A stretch of DNA of 64,000 bases. Source: UBA5066 sp048500275. GTDB taxonomy: Bacteria; Acidobacteriota; Thermoanaerobaculia; UBA5066. The position numbers and the translations under genes are program-made. The DNA lies in NCBI GenBank assembly GCA_048500275.1, contig JASNYI010000002.1:124001-188000 (forward strand), written 5' to 3'. Positions 29,694 to 38,930 of this stretch are shown here, piece after piece (position 1 is the first letter of the stretch; the number at the start of each line of letters is the position of its first letter). The notes beneath the pieces were generated by a model, which worked only from the letters and a program-made list of their open reading frames with translations, did no database searches and was not told where the DNA came from.

Positions 29694-31473
29694 CGGCAGC
29701 GAGGAGCTCGGAGACCTTCCCCGCGGCGACCGGCTTGACGAGGTGGTGGTCGATTCCGGCGGCGAGGGCGCGGGCGCGCTCCTCGCGGCCCGCCCAGCCC
29801 GAGAGGGCGACGAGCAGGGTTCCCTCGAGCGCGGCCTCGGCCCTGAGGCGGCGCGCGACCTCGTAGCCGTCGAACCCGGGAAGGCCGAGGTCGAGGACGA
29901 CCGCGTCGGGCCGGAGGCGCAGTGCGGCCTCGACGCCCGAGGGGCCGTCCGCTTCGACGTGGACCTCGTGTCCGAAGAGGGCCAGCGCCTCGGCGAGGGC
30001 GCGGGCGCCGTCGACGTTGTCCTCGACGACGAGCACGTGGCGCGGTGTCACCTCCGGCGCGGGCTCGTCCCGGCCGGCCGGAGCGGGCCGCGGCGCCGTC
30101 GCCCGCGGGAGGCGGAGCGTGAAGGTGCTCCCTCGCCCCGGACCCGGGCTCGAGGCCGCCAGGCTCCCGCCGTGAAGCTGCGCGAGACGTCGGGAGAGGG
30201 CCAGTCCGACTCCCAGGCCCTCGTCGGAGCCGGATCTCCCGGCTCCCTGTTCGAACATGCCGAAGACCCTCTCGAGGTCCTCGGGCGCCAGCCCGATCCC
30301 GTCGTCGGTCACCCGGACGACGGCCTCCACCTCGTCGGCGGCGACCGCGAGCTCGATCCGCCCGCCCTCGGGCGCGTACCTCGACGCGTTCGTGAGGAGG
30401 TTCGTGAGGACCTGCGCGAGGCGGACCGGGTCTCCCTCCACGAGGATTCCCTCCTCGGGCAGACGCACAGAGAGCGCGCTCCGCCTCGCGTCGAGCACGG
30501 GGCGGGTCGCCTCCAGGGCCGCCTCGACGACGTCGGTCAGAGCCACGGCCTCCTTGCGCAGGACGACCCTGTTGCTCGTCACCCGAGAGAGGTCGAGCAG
30601 GTCGTCGACGAGCCGCGTCAGGTGCGAGAGCTGGCGCGCCAGGATCGACCGGGACAGGGCGCGCCGCCCGGGGGTCCTCTCGTCCGGGGCGGCCTCGGTC
30701 GCGCCGAGCAGGTCCACGGCGTTCCTCATCGCCGCGAGAGGGTTTCGGAGCTCGTGCGCGAGCGAGGCGAGAAACTCGTCCTTCCGCCGGTCGGCTTCGC
30801 GCAGCGATTCGTTCGCCTTCTCGAGCGCGGCGGCGGTCTCGGCGTCGGCCTCGAGCCCCCGGCGCAGGAGGAGGAACGCCACGACGACGAGGCAGAGGCC
30901 GAGGAGCGTCGAGACGATCGCGGAGAAGACGGCCGTGAACCGCCGGCGGGCCGCCCGCACCTCCCGGGAAGAGAGGACCCGGCGCTCCGCGTCCTCGACC
31001 GCGTTCAGGGCCTCGCGTGTCGACGGCACTTCGGAGGCCCCGGAAGGCCCGGGCGGAACGAGGTCCGCCGTGCCGGTCGGTCCCGATCCCGCCCGCCGCG
31101 CTTCCTCGGTCAGCGCTGCCAGCTCGCGCCTCGCCGCCAGCCCCAGTCCGGCGAGCCGTTCCACCTGCGCCGGAGCGTCGTGCAAGAGGTCGCCGAGACG
31201 GTCGAGCCGGACCCCGAGGACGGTCCTGGCCGCCTCGAGCGCCGCGAGGGAGCTCCGGCCCTCCGTCAGGAGATACGTGCGCTGGGCCGCCTCGGCGTTC
31301 CTCAGCGTCCCGTCGAGGCGCGCCAGCTCCGAGAGGACCTGGTGCGAACGGGTCACGTCGCGCTGCACGGCGACGAGGCCGTGGAGGTTGCCGAACGTCA
31401 GGACGGCGTTGGCCGCGAGTGCCGCGACCGCGACGCCGAGGACCGCCCGCTCCTTGCCTGCGAGAACGCTCAC
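29671..31473 (-). CDS. CHASE3-type hybrid sensor histidine kinase with C-terminal receiver
   Basis: The 600-residue inner-membrane sensor has a first helix (about 8-28), a CHASE3-like extracytoplasmic domain with the typical AAQRTYLLTEG (about 50-150), a second helix (TAVFSAIVSTLLGLCLVVVA), HisKA with H-box FLASLAHELRNPLAAM (His near 237), HATPase_c with NLLTNASRYAPEGG (N box) and later glycine boxes, and a receiver with VLDLGLPGFDG (Asp near 522). The GTG start was chosen to put the first membrane helix at the N-terminus; longer readings add a basic, shadow-like leader. It converges on the NtrC gene and may feed it. Confidence 0.92.
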
Positions 31474-31571
31474 GGAAAGATCTTCTCGCGAGACGGAGGA
31501 TTTTTCCGGGGATCTCCCGCCCGCGTGGCGGCGGAAGACCGTGGAAAGGCCACCGCGAGCGCCACCGGGGC

Positions 31572-31587
31572 TGGCCGACGCCTTGCT
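31572..31587 (+). promoter_or_regulatory. Sigma54 (-24/-12) promoter
   Basis: TGGCCGACGCCTTGCT keeps the GG-N10-GC spacing and the TTGCT -12 box. The expected start is about 64 nt before the ATG at 31662. A GTGGAAAGGCCAC segment lies about 40 nt upstream and could be part of an activator site. Confidence 0.65.
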
Positions 31588-31661
31588 AATCCCTGCGCGG
31601 ACCGGCGGTGGCCGGAGGCCCGGCAGCGGGGATCGACCGCCGGGATCGCAGGAGGTTCGAA

Positions 31662-32168
31662 ATGGGTTCGATCGACGCCCGGAACGAGAGCCCGACACCC
31701 CTCGAAGCCGGGGCCCTGCTCGCCCTCCTCAGGTCGGAGCTGTCGGCGTGCGCGGCGTACCGCGTGGTCGTCCACGCGGTCGAGCGGGGCGAGGAATTCC
31801 CGGCGGTCTCCCTTCGGTGCCTCCTCAGGAGCCACCGGCGGTTCGCGGCCGAGCTGCGCGACGTGCTCCAGCGCCGGTCGGTGGATCCCTCCGGGATCGA
31901 AGGCGTGGCCGACGAGTGGACCGAGGTGCACGACGGGATCGCCGGTCTCCCGGGCCGGACGGACGGACCCTCGATCTTCCGCGCCCTCCGGGCAGGGGAG
32001 CGGGCGGCGCTCGCGAAGGCCCGGGCCGCGATCGAGGTCGTCGACGAACCCTCCGCCGCGTTCGTGCAACACCGGTTCGTCCCGGGCCTCGAAGAGCACC
32101 TCGAGCTGCTCGAGACGCTGGCGGGGTTCCAGGACTGGCTCGCGCGCCCCGAGCCGCAGCTCGCCTGA
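31662..32168 (+). CDS. Small helical protein, DUF2383/ferritin-like
   Basis: The 168-residue protein is entirely alpha-helical in appearance and has no signal peptide. The spacing of conserved acidic and aromatic positions (LLRSELSACAAYRVVVHAVE, then SHRRFAAELRDVL, later FVPGLEEHLELLETL) recalls four-helix-bundle DUF2383/PA2169-like proteins, which are often stress-linked. A GGAGG site 7 nt upstream supports the ATG. A sigma54 promoter lies in front, so nitrogen, envelope or stress signals through the nearby NtrC-type regulator may control it. The family call is tentative. Confidence 0.65.
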   Translation: MGSIDARNESPTPLEAGALLALLRSELSACAAYRVVVHAVERGEEFPAVSLRCLLRSHRRFAAELRDVLQRRSVDPSGIEGVADEWTEVHDGIAGLPGRTDGPSIFRALRAGERAALAKARAAIEVVDEPSAAFVQHRFVPGLEEHLELLETLAGFQDWLARPEPQLA

Positions 32169-32208
32169 CGGTCGCCGTCCTCGCTCCCCGTGCCGTACGG
32201 GAACCGGC

Positions 32209-32562
32209 CTACCTCCGTGGACGGGGTTCCGGCGCGCGCGAGATCGACAGGGATCGCCTGCCGTCGACGGCGCGAGCCTCGACGACGCGGACCCTCGTGC
32301 CGACGTCGAGGCCCCCGGCGACCCTCGTCTCGCAGTCCCTCTCGTCGAGCCGGAAGGTGACCTCCCGCCCGTCGTCCGTCGCGACCGAGAGAGCCTGCCC
32401 GGCCGTGTGCTCCGTGACGCGTCCCTCGAGCACCTTCTCGACTCTCTGCCGGGCGGGAGGACCCTGGGGTGGGACACCGGGCGCCGGGGCGGCCGCGAGG
32501 CCGATTCCGATCGCCAGGGCCGCGACGGGGAGGATCGAGGGGGGCGATGCGAAGCGTCTCAT
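32209..32562 (-). CDS. Small secreted OB-like protein of unknown function
   Basis: The 117-residue product has a signal peptide (SILPVAALAIGIGLAAAPA) and a mature domain of about 75 residues that looks all-beta: VLEGRVTEHTAGQALSVAT, EVTFRLDERD and GTRVRVVEARAVDG. This resembles DUF5666-type periplasmic modules. A GGGAGGTG site precedes the ATG. A near-perfect sigma54 promoter stands about 63 nt upstream of the ATG on the same strand, the same layout as the helical-protein gene on the other strand, so the two may belong to one regulon. Confidence 0.7.
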   Translation of the reverse strand: MRRFASPPSILPVAALAIGIGLAAAPAPGVPPQGPPARQRVEKVLEGRVTEHTAGQALSVATDDGREVTFRLDERDCETRVAGGLDVGTRVRVVEARAVDGRRSLSISRAPEPRPRR

Positions 32563-32635
32563 CGGGGCACCTCCCGCGGACCGTCGCCGGCGCACGGGGC
32601 TGCCCGATGCGCCGCGGCTGCGGCTGCGGAGAGAT

Positions 32636-32650
32636 AGCAAGCGGTGTGCC
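32636..32650 (-). promoter_or_regulatory. Sigma54 (-24/-12) promoter, minus strand
   Basis: Read on the minus strand, GGCAC-ACCGC-TTGCT matches the sigma54 consensus exactly over its conserved parts. The predicted start leaves a leader of about 63 nt to the secreted OB-like gene. Confidence 0.72.
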
Positions 32651-32712
32651 CGGGGAGCGGCAGCGAGGACCACTCCGGCGGCCGGTGAGAGCGGCCGCTT
32701 CTTTCGCCGCCG

Positions 32713-33639
32713 TCAGGCCGGTTTCCCGGGCGAGCCGGGATCGTGCCAGGCGACCGGGTCCTCGATCGGCTCGAGGTGTGTCAGGACGGACGCGCGCGGC
32801 AGGATCGCCCTCACCTCCCGCTCGAGTTCCTCGCAGAGGTCGTGTCCGCGCTGGACGGTCCAGTCGCCGGGGACGAGGACGTGCATGTCGACGAACCGGA
32901 CCGGGCCGGACTGCCGCGTCCTCACCGCGTGGAGGGCGATGCCCTGCGCCCGGTAGCGGGCGAGAAGGGCCCCGAGCGAGGCCTGCTCCCCTTCCGGGAT
33001 CGTCCTGTCGAGGAGGCCCTGCGCCGTCTCGACGAGAATCCTCCCCGCCATCCAGACGATGTTCGTCGCCACGCCGAGGGCGACGATCGGGTCGAGGATG
33101 TGCCAGCCCGTCAGCTCGACGAGGGCGACGCCCGCGAGGACGCCGGCCGACGTCCAGACGTCGGTCATCAGGTGGTGGGCGTCGGAGCGGAGCGCGATCG
33201 AGTCGAGCCGCCGGCCGGCCCGGAAGAGGACGAAGGCGACGCCGCCGTTGACCGCGGCGGCCGCCGTCGAGACGCCGATGCCGAGCCAGGCCTGCTCGAT
33301 GGGGCGCGGGTCTGCGATCCGCTCCCAGGCGGTGACCGCGATGGCGACGGAGGCGCCGAGGATCGCGAGCCCCTCGAACGCCGATGCGAGGTACTCCGCC
33401 TTCGCGTGGCCGAACTGGTGGTCCGCGTCGGGGGGCTCGGCGGCCACGCGCAGCGCCCAAAGGGCGACGACGGCGGCGAGGAGGTTGACGACCGACTCGA
33501 CGGCGTCGGAGAGGAGGCCGACGGAGCCGGTGAGGTGCCACGCGACGGTCTTCAGGGCGATCGTGGCGAGCGCCGCACCGATGGAGAGGATCGCGTAGCG
33601 CTGGGCGCCGCCGCCGGGAGCGTGCGGGTGACCGCTCAC
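32713..33639 (-). CDS. Cation diffusion facilitator (CDF) transporter
   Basis: This is a divalent metal/proton antiporter of 308 residues with about six membrane helices and a cytoplasmic C-terminal domain. Metal-site signatures are visible: LLSDAVESVVN in helix 2, HQFGHAKAEY after it, and SDAHHLMTDVW in helix 5 (HxxxD). The C-terminal domain includes VRFVDMHVLVPGDWTV. It exports Zn, Mn, Fe or similar ions from the cytoplasm; the metal cannot be decided. Its GTG start overlaps the stop of the upstream DMT-type transporter by 4 nt (GTGA), so the two form an operon. Confidence 0.93.
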   Translation of the reverse strand: MSGHPHAPGGGAQRYAILSIGAALATIALKTVAWHLTGSVGLLSDAVESVVNLLAAVVALWALRVAAEPPDADHQFGHAKAEYLASAFEGLAILGASVAIAVTAWERIADPRPIEQAWLGIGVSTAAAAVNGGVAFVLFRAGRRLDSIALRSDAHHLMTDVWTSAGVLAGVALVELTGWHILDPIVALGVATNIVWMAGRILVETAQGLLDRTIPEGEQASLGALLARYRAQGIALHAVRTRQSGPVRFVDMHVLVPGDWTVQRGHDLCEELEREVRAILPRASVLTHLEPIEDPVAWHDPGSPGKPA

Positions 33640-34514
33640 GCCGGAAGCCTACGCCTTTCGCGGGGTCTGAGAACGATCAGCCCCACGCCCGCGAGGAGGA
33701 TCGCTGCGCCGAGGAGGAACGGCGGGCGGAGCGTCGCCCCCTCGAAGAGCCAGGCCCAGAGGTTCGCGAGGGGCGGGTTGAGGAAGATGAAAGCGGCGGC
33801 CTCGCCCGCCGGGAGCCGCTTGAGCGCCCAGAGGAACGACACCCAGGCGAGGAGCGTGCAGGGGATCGCGAGGTAGAGGGCCGAGCCGAGCGCTGCCGGG
33901 ACGTCGAGAAGGACCCGGGTCGTGGACGGCCGCGCGAAGGCGAGGAGCGGCAGGCTGCCCACGAAGAGGAGGGCGTACGACGTGTCGACGGGGTCTGCCC
34001 CCTCCGGGAGCTTCCGGCCGATGACCGTGTAGAACGCCCAGGAGAGCGGGGCCAGGGCGAGAAGGAGGGCGCTCGACAGGTAGGGCCAGTCGACGGCCTT
34101 GTCGGTGCCGAACCGGATGACGACGAAGACGCCGGTCATCGCGAGGACGAGGCCCGCCTGGTGGCGCCTGCCGAAGGGCTCGCCGAGGACGATCCGGGCG
34201 AGGACGGCCGTGAAGACGGGGTTGAGGGCGATGATGAGCGCGGCCGTCCCGGTCGGGACGGTCTTCAGCCCGTGGAAGAAGAAGACGTTGTAGACGGGGA
34301 CGCTCAGGAGTCCCATCGCGACGACCTTCGGCCACGCCTCGCGGGGGAGCCGGATCGGCCGCCGGAAGAGGAGGAACGCCCCGGCGCCGAGGAAGACCGG
34401 GACGAACCGCGCGGCCAGCGCCTCGGTGAGCCCCAGGTGCTCCCTGAGGACCGCGGCCGCAAGGAACGAGAACGACCACGTCAGGATCGTCAGGACGAGG
34501 ACGAGGTGCGCCAA
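33636..34514 (-). CDS. EamA/DMT-family transporter
   Basis: The 292-residue protein has ten hydrophobic helices in two EamA repeats; the first holds LTILTWSFSFLAAAVLRE and the second PLSWAFYTVIGRKLPEGAD. Typical loop motifs such as NPVFTAVLARIVLGEPF and NPPLANLWAWLFEGA are present. It probably exports small metabolites. I chose a TTG start because it puts the first helix at the N-terminus and no ATG or GTG is available between it and the upstream gene; this start is uncertain. It is followed with a 4-nt overlap by the CDF transporter gene. Confidence 0.87.
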   Translation of the reverse strand: MAHLVLVLTILTWSFSFLAAAVLREHLGLTEALAARFVPVFLGAGAFLLFRRPIRLPREAWPKVVAMGLLSVPVYNVFFFHGLKTVPTGTAALIIALNPVFTAVLARIVLGEPFGRRHQAGLVLAMTGVFVVIRFGTDKAVDWPYLSSALLLALAPLSWAFYTVIGRKLPEGADPVDTSYALLFVGSLPLLAFARPSTTRVLLDVPAALGSALYLAIPCTLLAWVSFLWALKRLPAGEAAAFIFLNPPLANLWAWLFEGATLRPPFLLGAAILLAGVGLIVLRPRERRRLPA

Positions 34515-34576
34515 AGGCTGAGAAGTATGGCACGCGCGAACGACCGGCGGGTCGCGCTTCCTTCGCTGAACTCCCG

Positions 34577-37500
34577 TCAGGGCGAGGGAGAGACGGCGGC
34601 GCGGCGAAGGAAGACGAGGGTGAGGTCGTCCTCGCGGGGCCGTCCGCCGCGCCACTCCTCTTCGCGGCGGGTGATCGACTCCAGCGCCCCCTCCGGCTCG
34701 AGGCGCGCGGCCGAGAGAAACGCCTCCCGCGCACGTTCGTAGCCGAAGGGTTCTCCGCCGCTTCCGGGGCTCTCGGCGAGGCCGTCGGAGGAGAGGAGGA
34801 CCGCGTCTCCCGGGCCGAGACGGAACGAGGTGGAGCCGTGCGGGGTCTCCACGAGCGCGCCCAGCGGCGCCCCCGGGACGAGGATCTCCTCGACGGTGTC
34901 CGTCGCCGCGCGGTAGAGGAACGCGGGCGGAATGCCCGCCGAGGCGAGGGTCGCCTCCTCGCCCCTGACCACGAGGACCGCGAGCGCCATATGGAGGCGG
35001 GGAAGCCCGAGGTCGCGCAGGACTCGGCCGGCGCGGTCGAGGAACGACGCGAGGTCGTCGGGGAAGGGGTCGCCGCGGAAGAGGCCCTTCATGACCGAGA
35101 CCACGGTCCCTGCCCGCACACCGTGCCCCGTGGCGTCTCCGATGACGAGGGCGAGCGCTCCGTCCGGCCCGACCGCCCAGTCCCACGTGTCGCCCCCGAC
35201 CTCCGTCGCGGTCCTCGCGATCGCGGCCACCGAGAGCCCCGGGACGCTCGGTGTCGTACGGGGAAGGAGCGAGAGCTGCATCGCCCGCGCCTCCTCCAGC
35301 TCGGCCGACTTCCGGGTCGCCTCCGCCTGCACGGCGCGGGCCTGCGCCTCGGCGGCCACGGCCCGCAGCTCGGCCTCGACGAGCTGGCTCCGCTCGCGCT
35401 CCTTTCCGAGGACGCGCCGCTTCTCGAGGCGGGAAACGACCACCCCTCCCGTCGCGAGGAGCAGGAGCCAGACCCCCGTCGCCCCGGGGGACTTCCACCA
35501 CGGAGGCTTCACCACGATCCGTACCGAGGCCCCCTCGTCGTTCCAGACCCCGTCCTTGTTGGCGGCCCTCACGCGGAAGACGTACCGCCCCGGAGGGACC
35601 GACGTGTAGTCGGCGCGGCGCCTCGTCCCCCCGTCCACCCAGCGCTCGTCGAGGCCTTCGAGCTTCCACGCGTACCGGTTCTTGGCGGCGGACCGGAAGG
35701 AGAGGGCTGCGAACTCGATGCTGAAAAAGCCCTCCCGCGGACCCACGGTGACCGGGCCCCCGCGCAGCCACTCCGACGGCGGCACGGGCTGGCCGAGCCT
35801 TGCGAAGGAGAGGATCGCGACCGGCGGGGCGTACGGATCGTCGCGGACCTCCGACGGCCTCACGCCGGTTACGCCCTGGATCCCTCCGAACCACAGCGTC
35901 CCGGAGGGGCCGCGGTGGAAGGCGCCGCCGTTGAACTCGTCGCTCTGGAGGCCGTCGCGCGCGTCGTAGACGTGGAAGCCGGCGCTCTGCCCGTCCGCCG
36001 AGGAAACGGCGCGGACGAGGCCGCGGTTCGTCGAGACCCAGACCGCGCCCGCCCCGTCCGGGAGGATCGAGTAGACGGTCTCGTTCGGCAGGCCATCGGC
36101 CGCCCGGAAACGCCGCGCTTCGCCGGTGGTCGGGTCGAGGCGCACGAGCCCGCGCGGCGTGCCCGCCCAGAGGACTCCCGCGGGCGACTCACAGAGCCCG
36201 TAGACGCGTGCGATGCCCGCGGTCTCGGGGCGCGAGGGGTCGTCGAGGAAGCGGCGGAAGCGCCCGGACGCGGGGTCGAAGAGGTTGATTCCGCGGTCGG
36301 TGCCGACCCAGAGGCTCCCGGTCGGCCCCTCGTGGAGGGCGCGGACGACGTCGTGCGACAGGGAGGCGGGGTCTTCGGGGTCGTTGCGGTAGCACTTCGC
36401 CGTGCCGGCGGCCCGGTCGAAACGGCAGAGGCCGCCGCCGGCCGTCCCGATCCAGAGCTCGCCGCCGCGGCCGAGCGCAAGGACGCGCAGGTTGTCCGAC
36501 GAGAGCGCTCCCGGCTCGCCGGGCGCGGCGCGAAAGACCCGGATCGAGCCGCTCTGCGGGTCGACGCGGTTCAGCCCGCCGCCGAGGGTGGCCGCCCAGA
36601 CGATCCCGGCCTCGTCCACGACGGCGTTCCAGACGTCGTCGGACGAGAGACCGCCGGGCCCCCCCGCCCGGAAGGCGCGCACCCGCCCCGTAGCCGTGTC
36701 GAGCCCGTTCAGGCCGCCGCCCGCGAGGCCGATCCAGAGCGTACCGTCCGGGCCTTCGTGGACTCCCCGGGCGATCCGCGCCGTCAGGCCGTCCCTCCGG
36801 CCCGGGTCGTAACGCCACGTCGGAAACGGCGTCGGGACGAGGTCGAGGACGGCGAGCCCCGCTCCGTCGAGCCCGATCCAGAGGAGACCCGAGCGGTCGG
36901 AGAAGAGCGCCGTCGTCCGGTCGGACGGGAGGCTCGAGGACTCGTCGGGCCTGTTGCGAAACGCGGTGAAGGAGCCCGTCCGGGGGTCGTGGCAGACGAG
37001 CCCGCTCTCGGTCGCGATCCAGATCCGGCCGTCGCCGTCCTCGGCCAGCCTCCTCGCCTGCCGCGCGGGGAACGAGGCGGGGTCCTCCGGGTCGTTGCGG
37101 TAGACCTTCACCTCTCCCGTCGCCGGGTCGAGGCGAGCCAGGGCGTTCGCTCCGGCCCAGACGCGCCCCCTGCGGTCGACGAGGAGCCCCGTGACGAAGA
37201 CGTTCGCCGCGACCTCGGGGCTGGCCGGGTCGCGGTCGTACCTCTCTAGGACCCGGGCGCTTTCGGGGTCGATCTTCAGGAGGCCCTCGCCGAACGTCCC
37301 CGCCCAGATCGCGCCTGAGGGGTCCTCGGCGAGCGCGCCGACGACCCGTTGCGGGAAGCGGCCGGGGTCGGACGGGTCACTGCGGAAGACGCGGAACGAG
37401 TCGCTTCCCGGATCGAGCCGGGCGAGCCCCCCTCCGCCGGCGCCGATCCACAGGCGGCCGGCGCGGTCCTCGAGGAGAGCGGCCACCGGGCCGGCCGGGA

Positions 37501-37894
37501 GACCCCCGGAACGGCCGGGCTCGGGCAGGTACCGCTTGAATTTCAGCGTGTTCTGGTCGAGGCGCGCGATCCCACGGTCCACGGTCCCGAACCAGACGAC
37601 GTCCCCGCGCCCCGGCGCGATCGAGACGACGCCGTTGTCCGGGAGGCTTTCGGGATCGAGGGGGTCGTTGCGGAAGACGGTGAAGCCGTACCCGTCGTAA
37701 CGGTTCAGGCCGTCCTCCGTCGCGATCCAGAGGAACCCGCGCCCGTCCTGCGCGATCGCGCGGACCGCCGCCTGGGAGAGACCCTGCTCGAGCGACAGCG
37801 CCCGAAACCTCGGCGGAGGCGCGAGCGGCGCTCCGAAGCCCCTCGGGGAGAGGAGCGCGAGGAGGACGGCCGCGAGGAAACCAGGTCGATTCAT
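34577..37894 (-). CDS. Propeller sensor with SpoIIE/PP2C-type phosphatase output
   Basis: This is a 1105-residue membrane sensor. A signal peptide (LAAVLLALLSPRGFGA) is followed by a periplasmic 'regulator propeller' of about 14 blades (30-710; repeats like DGRGFLWIATEDGLNRYD), a Y_Y_Y domain (about 716-795), one membrane helix (GVWLLLLATGGVVVS, near 805), a short coiled coil and a SpoIIE-type PPM phosphatase (880-1105; GGDTWDWAV, IGDATGHGV, LLSSDGLAES). It probably dephosphorylates an anti-sigma-factor antagonist; none is encoded nearby. It mirrors the propeller-kinase fusion at 18583, with the same sensor type but opposite chemistry. Confidence 0.92.
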   Translation of the reverse strand: MNRPGFLAAVLLALLSPRGFGAPLAPPPRFRALSLEQGLSQAAVRAIAQDGRGFLWIATEDGLNRYDGYGFTVFRNDPLDPESLPDNGVVSIAPGRGDVVWFGTVDRGIARLDQNTLKFKRYLPEPGRSGGLPAGPVAALLEDRAGRLWIGAGGGGLARLDPGSDSFRVFRSDPSDPGRFPQRVVGALAEDPSGAIWAGTFGEGLLKIDPESARVLERYDRDPASPEVAANVFVTGLLVDRRGRVWAGANALARLDPATGEVKVYRNDPEDPASFPARQARRLAEDGDGRIWIATESGLVCHDPRTGSFTAFRNRPDESSSLPSDRTTALFSDRSGLLWIGLDGAGLAVLDLVPTPFPTWRYDPGRRDGLTARIARGVHEGPDGTLWIGLAGGGLNGLDTATGRVRAFRAGGPGGLSSDDVWNAVVDEAGIVWAATLGGGLNRVDPQSGSIRVFRAAPGEPGALSSDNLRVLALGRGGELWIGTAGGGLCRFDRAAGTAKCYRNDPEDPASLSHDVVRALHEGPTGSLWVGTDRGINLFDPASGRFRRFLDDPSRPETAGIARVYGLCESPAGVLWAGTPRGLVRLDPTTGEARRFRAADGLPNETVYSILPDGAGAVWVSTNRGLVRAVSSADGQSAGFHVYDARDGLQSDEFNGGAFHRGPSGTLWFGGIQGVTGVRPSEVRDDPYAPPVAILSFARLGQPVPPSEWLRGGPVTVGPREGFFSIEFAALSFRSAAKNRYAWKLEGLDERWVDGGTRRRADYTSVPPGRYVFRVRAANKDGVWNDEGASVRIVVKPPWWKSPGATGVWLLLLATGGVVVSRLEKRRVLGKERERSQLVEAELRAVAAEAQARAVQAEATRKSAELEEARAMQLSLLPRTTPSVPGLSVAAIARTATEVGGDTWDWAVGPDGALALVIGDATGHGVRAGTVVSVMKGLFRGDPFPDDLASFLDRAGRVLRDLGLPRLHMALAVLVVRGEEATLASAGIPPAFLYRAATDTVEEILVPGAPLGALVETPHGSTSFRLGPGDAVLLSSDGLAESPGSGGEPFGYERAREAFLSAARLEPEGALESITRREEEWRGGRPREDDLTLVFLRRAAVSPSP

Positions 37895-37982
37895 CGTCGT
37901 TCGCGTACGCCGCAGGCACGGGGCCGCCGGGGCCGCATGCCCGCTGATACGGACGGGAGAGCGCCAGGGTTCGAGGGGCGCC

Positions 37983-37988
37983 GATAAT
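37983..37988 (+). promoter_or_regulatory. Putative -10 element (GATAAT), leaderless start
   Basis: GATAAT (five of six consensus bases) is 8 nt before the GTG of the EamA gene at 37997, with no ribosome-binding site between. Confidence 0.5.
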
Positions 37989-37996
37989 GCGCCCCC

Positions 37997-38866
37997 GTGC
38001 GCGAGATGGCCCTCTCCGCGTTCTTCTTCGCCGTCATGGCGGCGGGGGCGAAGCTCCTCGGGGGACGAATCCCCCCGCAGGAGGTGATCCTCGTCCGGGG
38101 CGTCTTGAACGCGCTCTTCATGCTCTGGCTCCTCCGGAGGCGCGGCCTCTCCTGGCGACCGAAGCGGCCGGGGCTCCTCGTGCTGCGCGGCGCGCTCGGC
38201 CACTTCGCCCTCTCGTGCTACTTCTGGTCCGTGGCCAGCCAGCCGCTCGCCACCGCCGTCCTCCTCCAGCAGGTCCACCCCGTCTTCACGGCGGTCCTCG
38301 CCGCCTGGTTCCTCAAGGAGAAACCGGGGAAGCGCTTCGTCCCGGCGTTCCTCCTCGCGGCCTCGGGCGTCGCGATGCTCGTGCCGTGGGCGGGCGCGGC
38401 CGGGGCGCCCCGACCCCTGGCGCCGCTCCTGGTGGGGCTTCTCGGGGCCCTCCTGTCGGCGGCGGCCTACGTCACGGTGCGGGACGCCTCGCGGACCGAG
38501 CACGAGGAGACGATCGTCCTCTGGTTCCCGCTCACGTCGGTCCCCCTCGCCGTGGTCGGGACCCTCGTCGAGGGGCCCGTCGTCCCGACGCCTGCCGACT
38601 GGGGCTGGCTCGTCTTCATCGCCGCCGCGGGCCAGCTCGGCCAGCTCTTCCTGACGCGCGGCCTCGCCCGGGTGCCGGCCGGCCGCGCCACGCTCGCCAA
38701 CCCCCTCACCATCGCCTTCGGCGCCGTCCTCGGCTGGATCGCCTTCGGCGAGCCGCTGACCCTCGCGACGCTCGCGGGCGGTGCGGCGATCGTCGCCGCG
38801 GTCCTCCTCGCGGGCGGCGGCCGGGCGTCGCGCCGCGAGGCGCGCGAGGGGCCTGCGCCGTCCTGA
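37997..38866 (+). CDS. EamA/DMT-family transporter
   Basis: The 289-residue membrane protein has two five-helix EamA repeats: MALSAFFFAVMAAGAKLL begins the first and LLVGLLGALLSAAAYVTV the second. Motifs QVHPVFTAVLAAWFLKE and NPLTIAFGAVLGWIAFGE sit at the ends of the repeats. It is probably a drug/metabolite exporter. The GTG is 8 nt after GATAAT; an ATG three codons downstream is the alternative start. It is divergent from the propeller-phosphatase gene and unrelated in sequence to the EamA protein at 33636 beyond the family pattern. Confidence 0.88.
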   Translation: MREMALSAFFFAVMAAGAKLLGGRIPPQEVILVRGVLNALFMLWLLRRRGLSWRPKRPGLLVLRGALGHFALSCYFWSVASQPLATAVLLQQVHPVFTAVLAAWFLKEKPGKRFVPAFLLAASGVAMLVPWAGAAGAPRPLAPLLVGLLGALLSAAAYVTVRDASRTEHEETIVLWFPLTSVPLAVVGTLVEGPVVPTPADWGWLVFIAAAGQLGQLFLTRGLARVPAGRATLANPLTIAFGAVLGWIAFGEPLTLATLAGGAAIVAAVLLAGGGRASRREAREGPAPS

Positions 38867-38917
38867 GCGCGGCACCTGACCCTGTCCCCGGCCGGCCGGC
38901 GCCTGCCTGCGCGGGAC

Positions 38918-38923
38918 TACACT
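38918..38923 (+). promoter_or_regulatory. Putative -10 element (TACACT), leaderless start
   Basis: TACACT lies 7 nt before the ATG of the SRPBCC-family gene; there is no ribosome-binding site. Confidence 0.4.
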
Positions 38924-38930
38924 CGCCCGG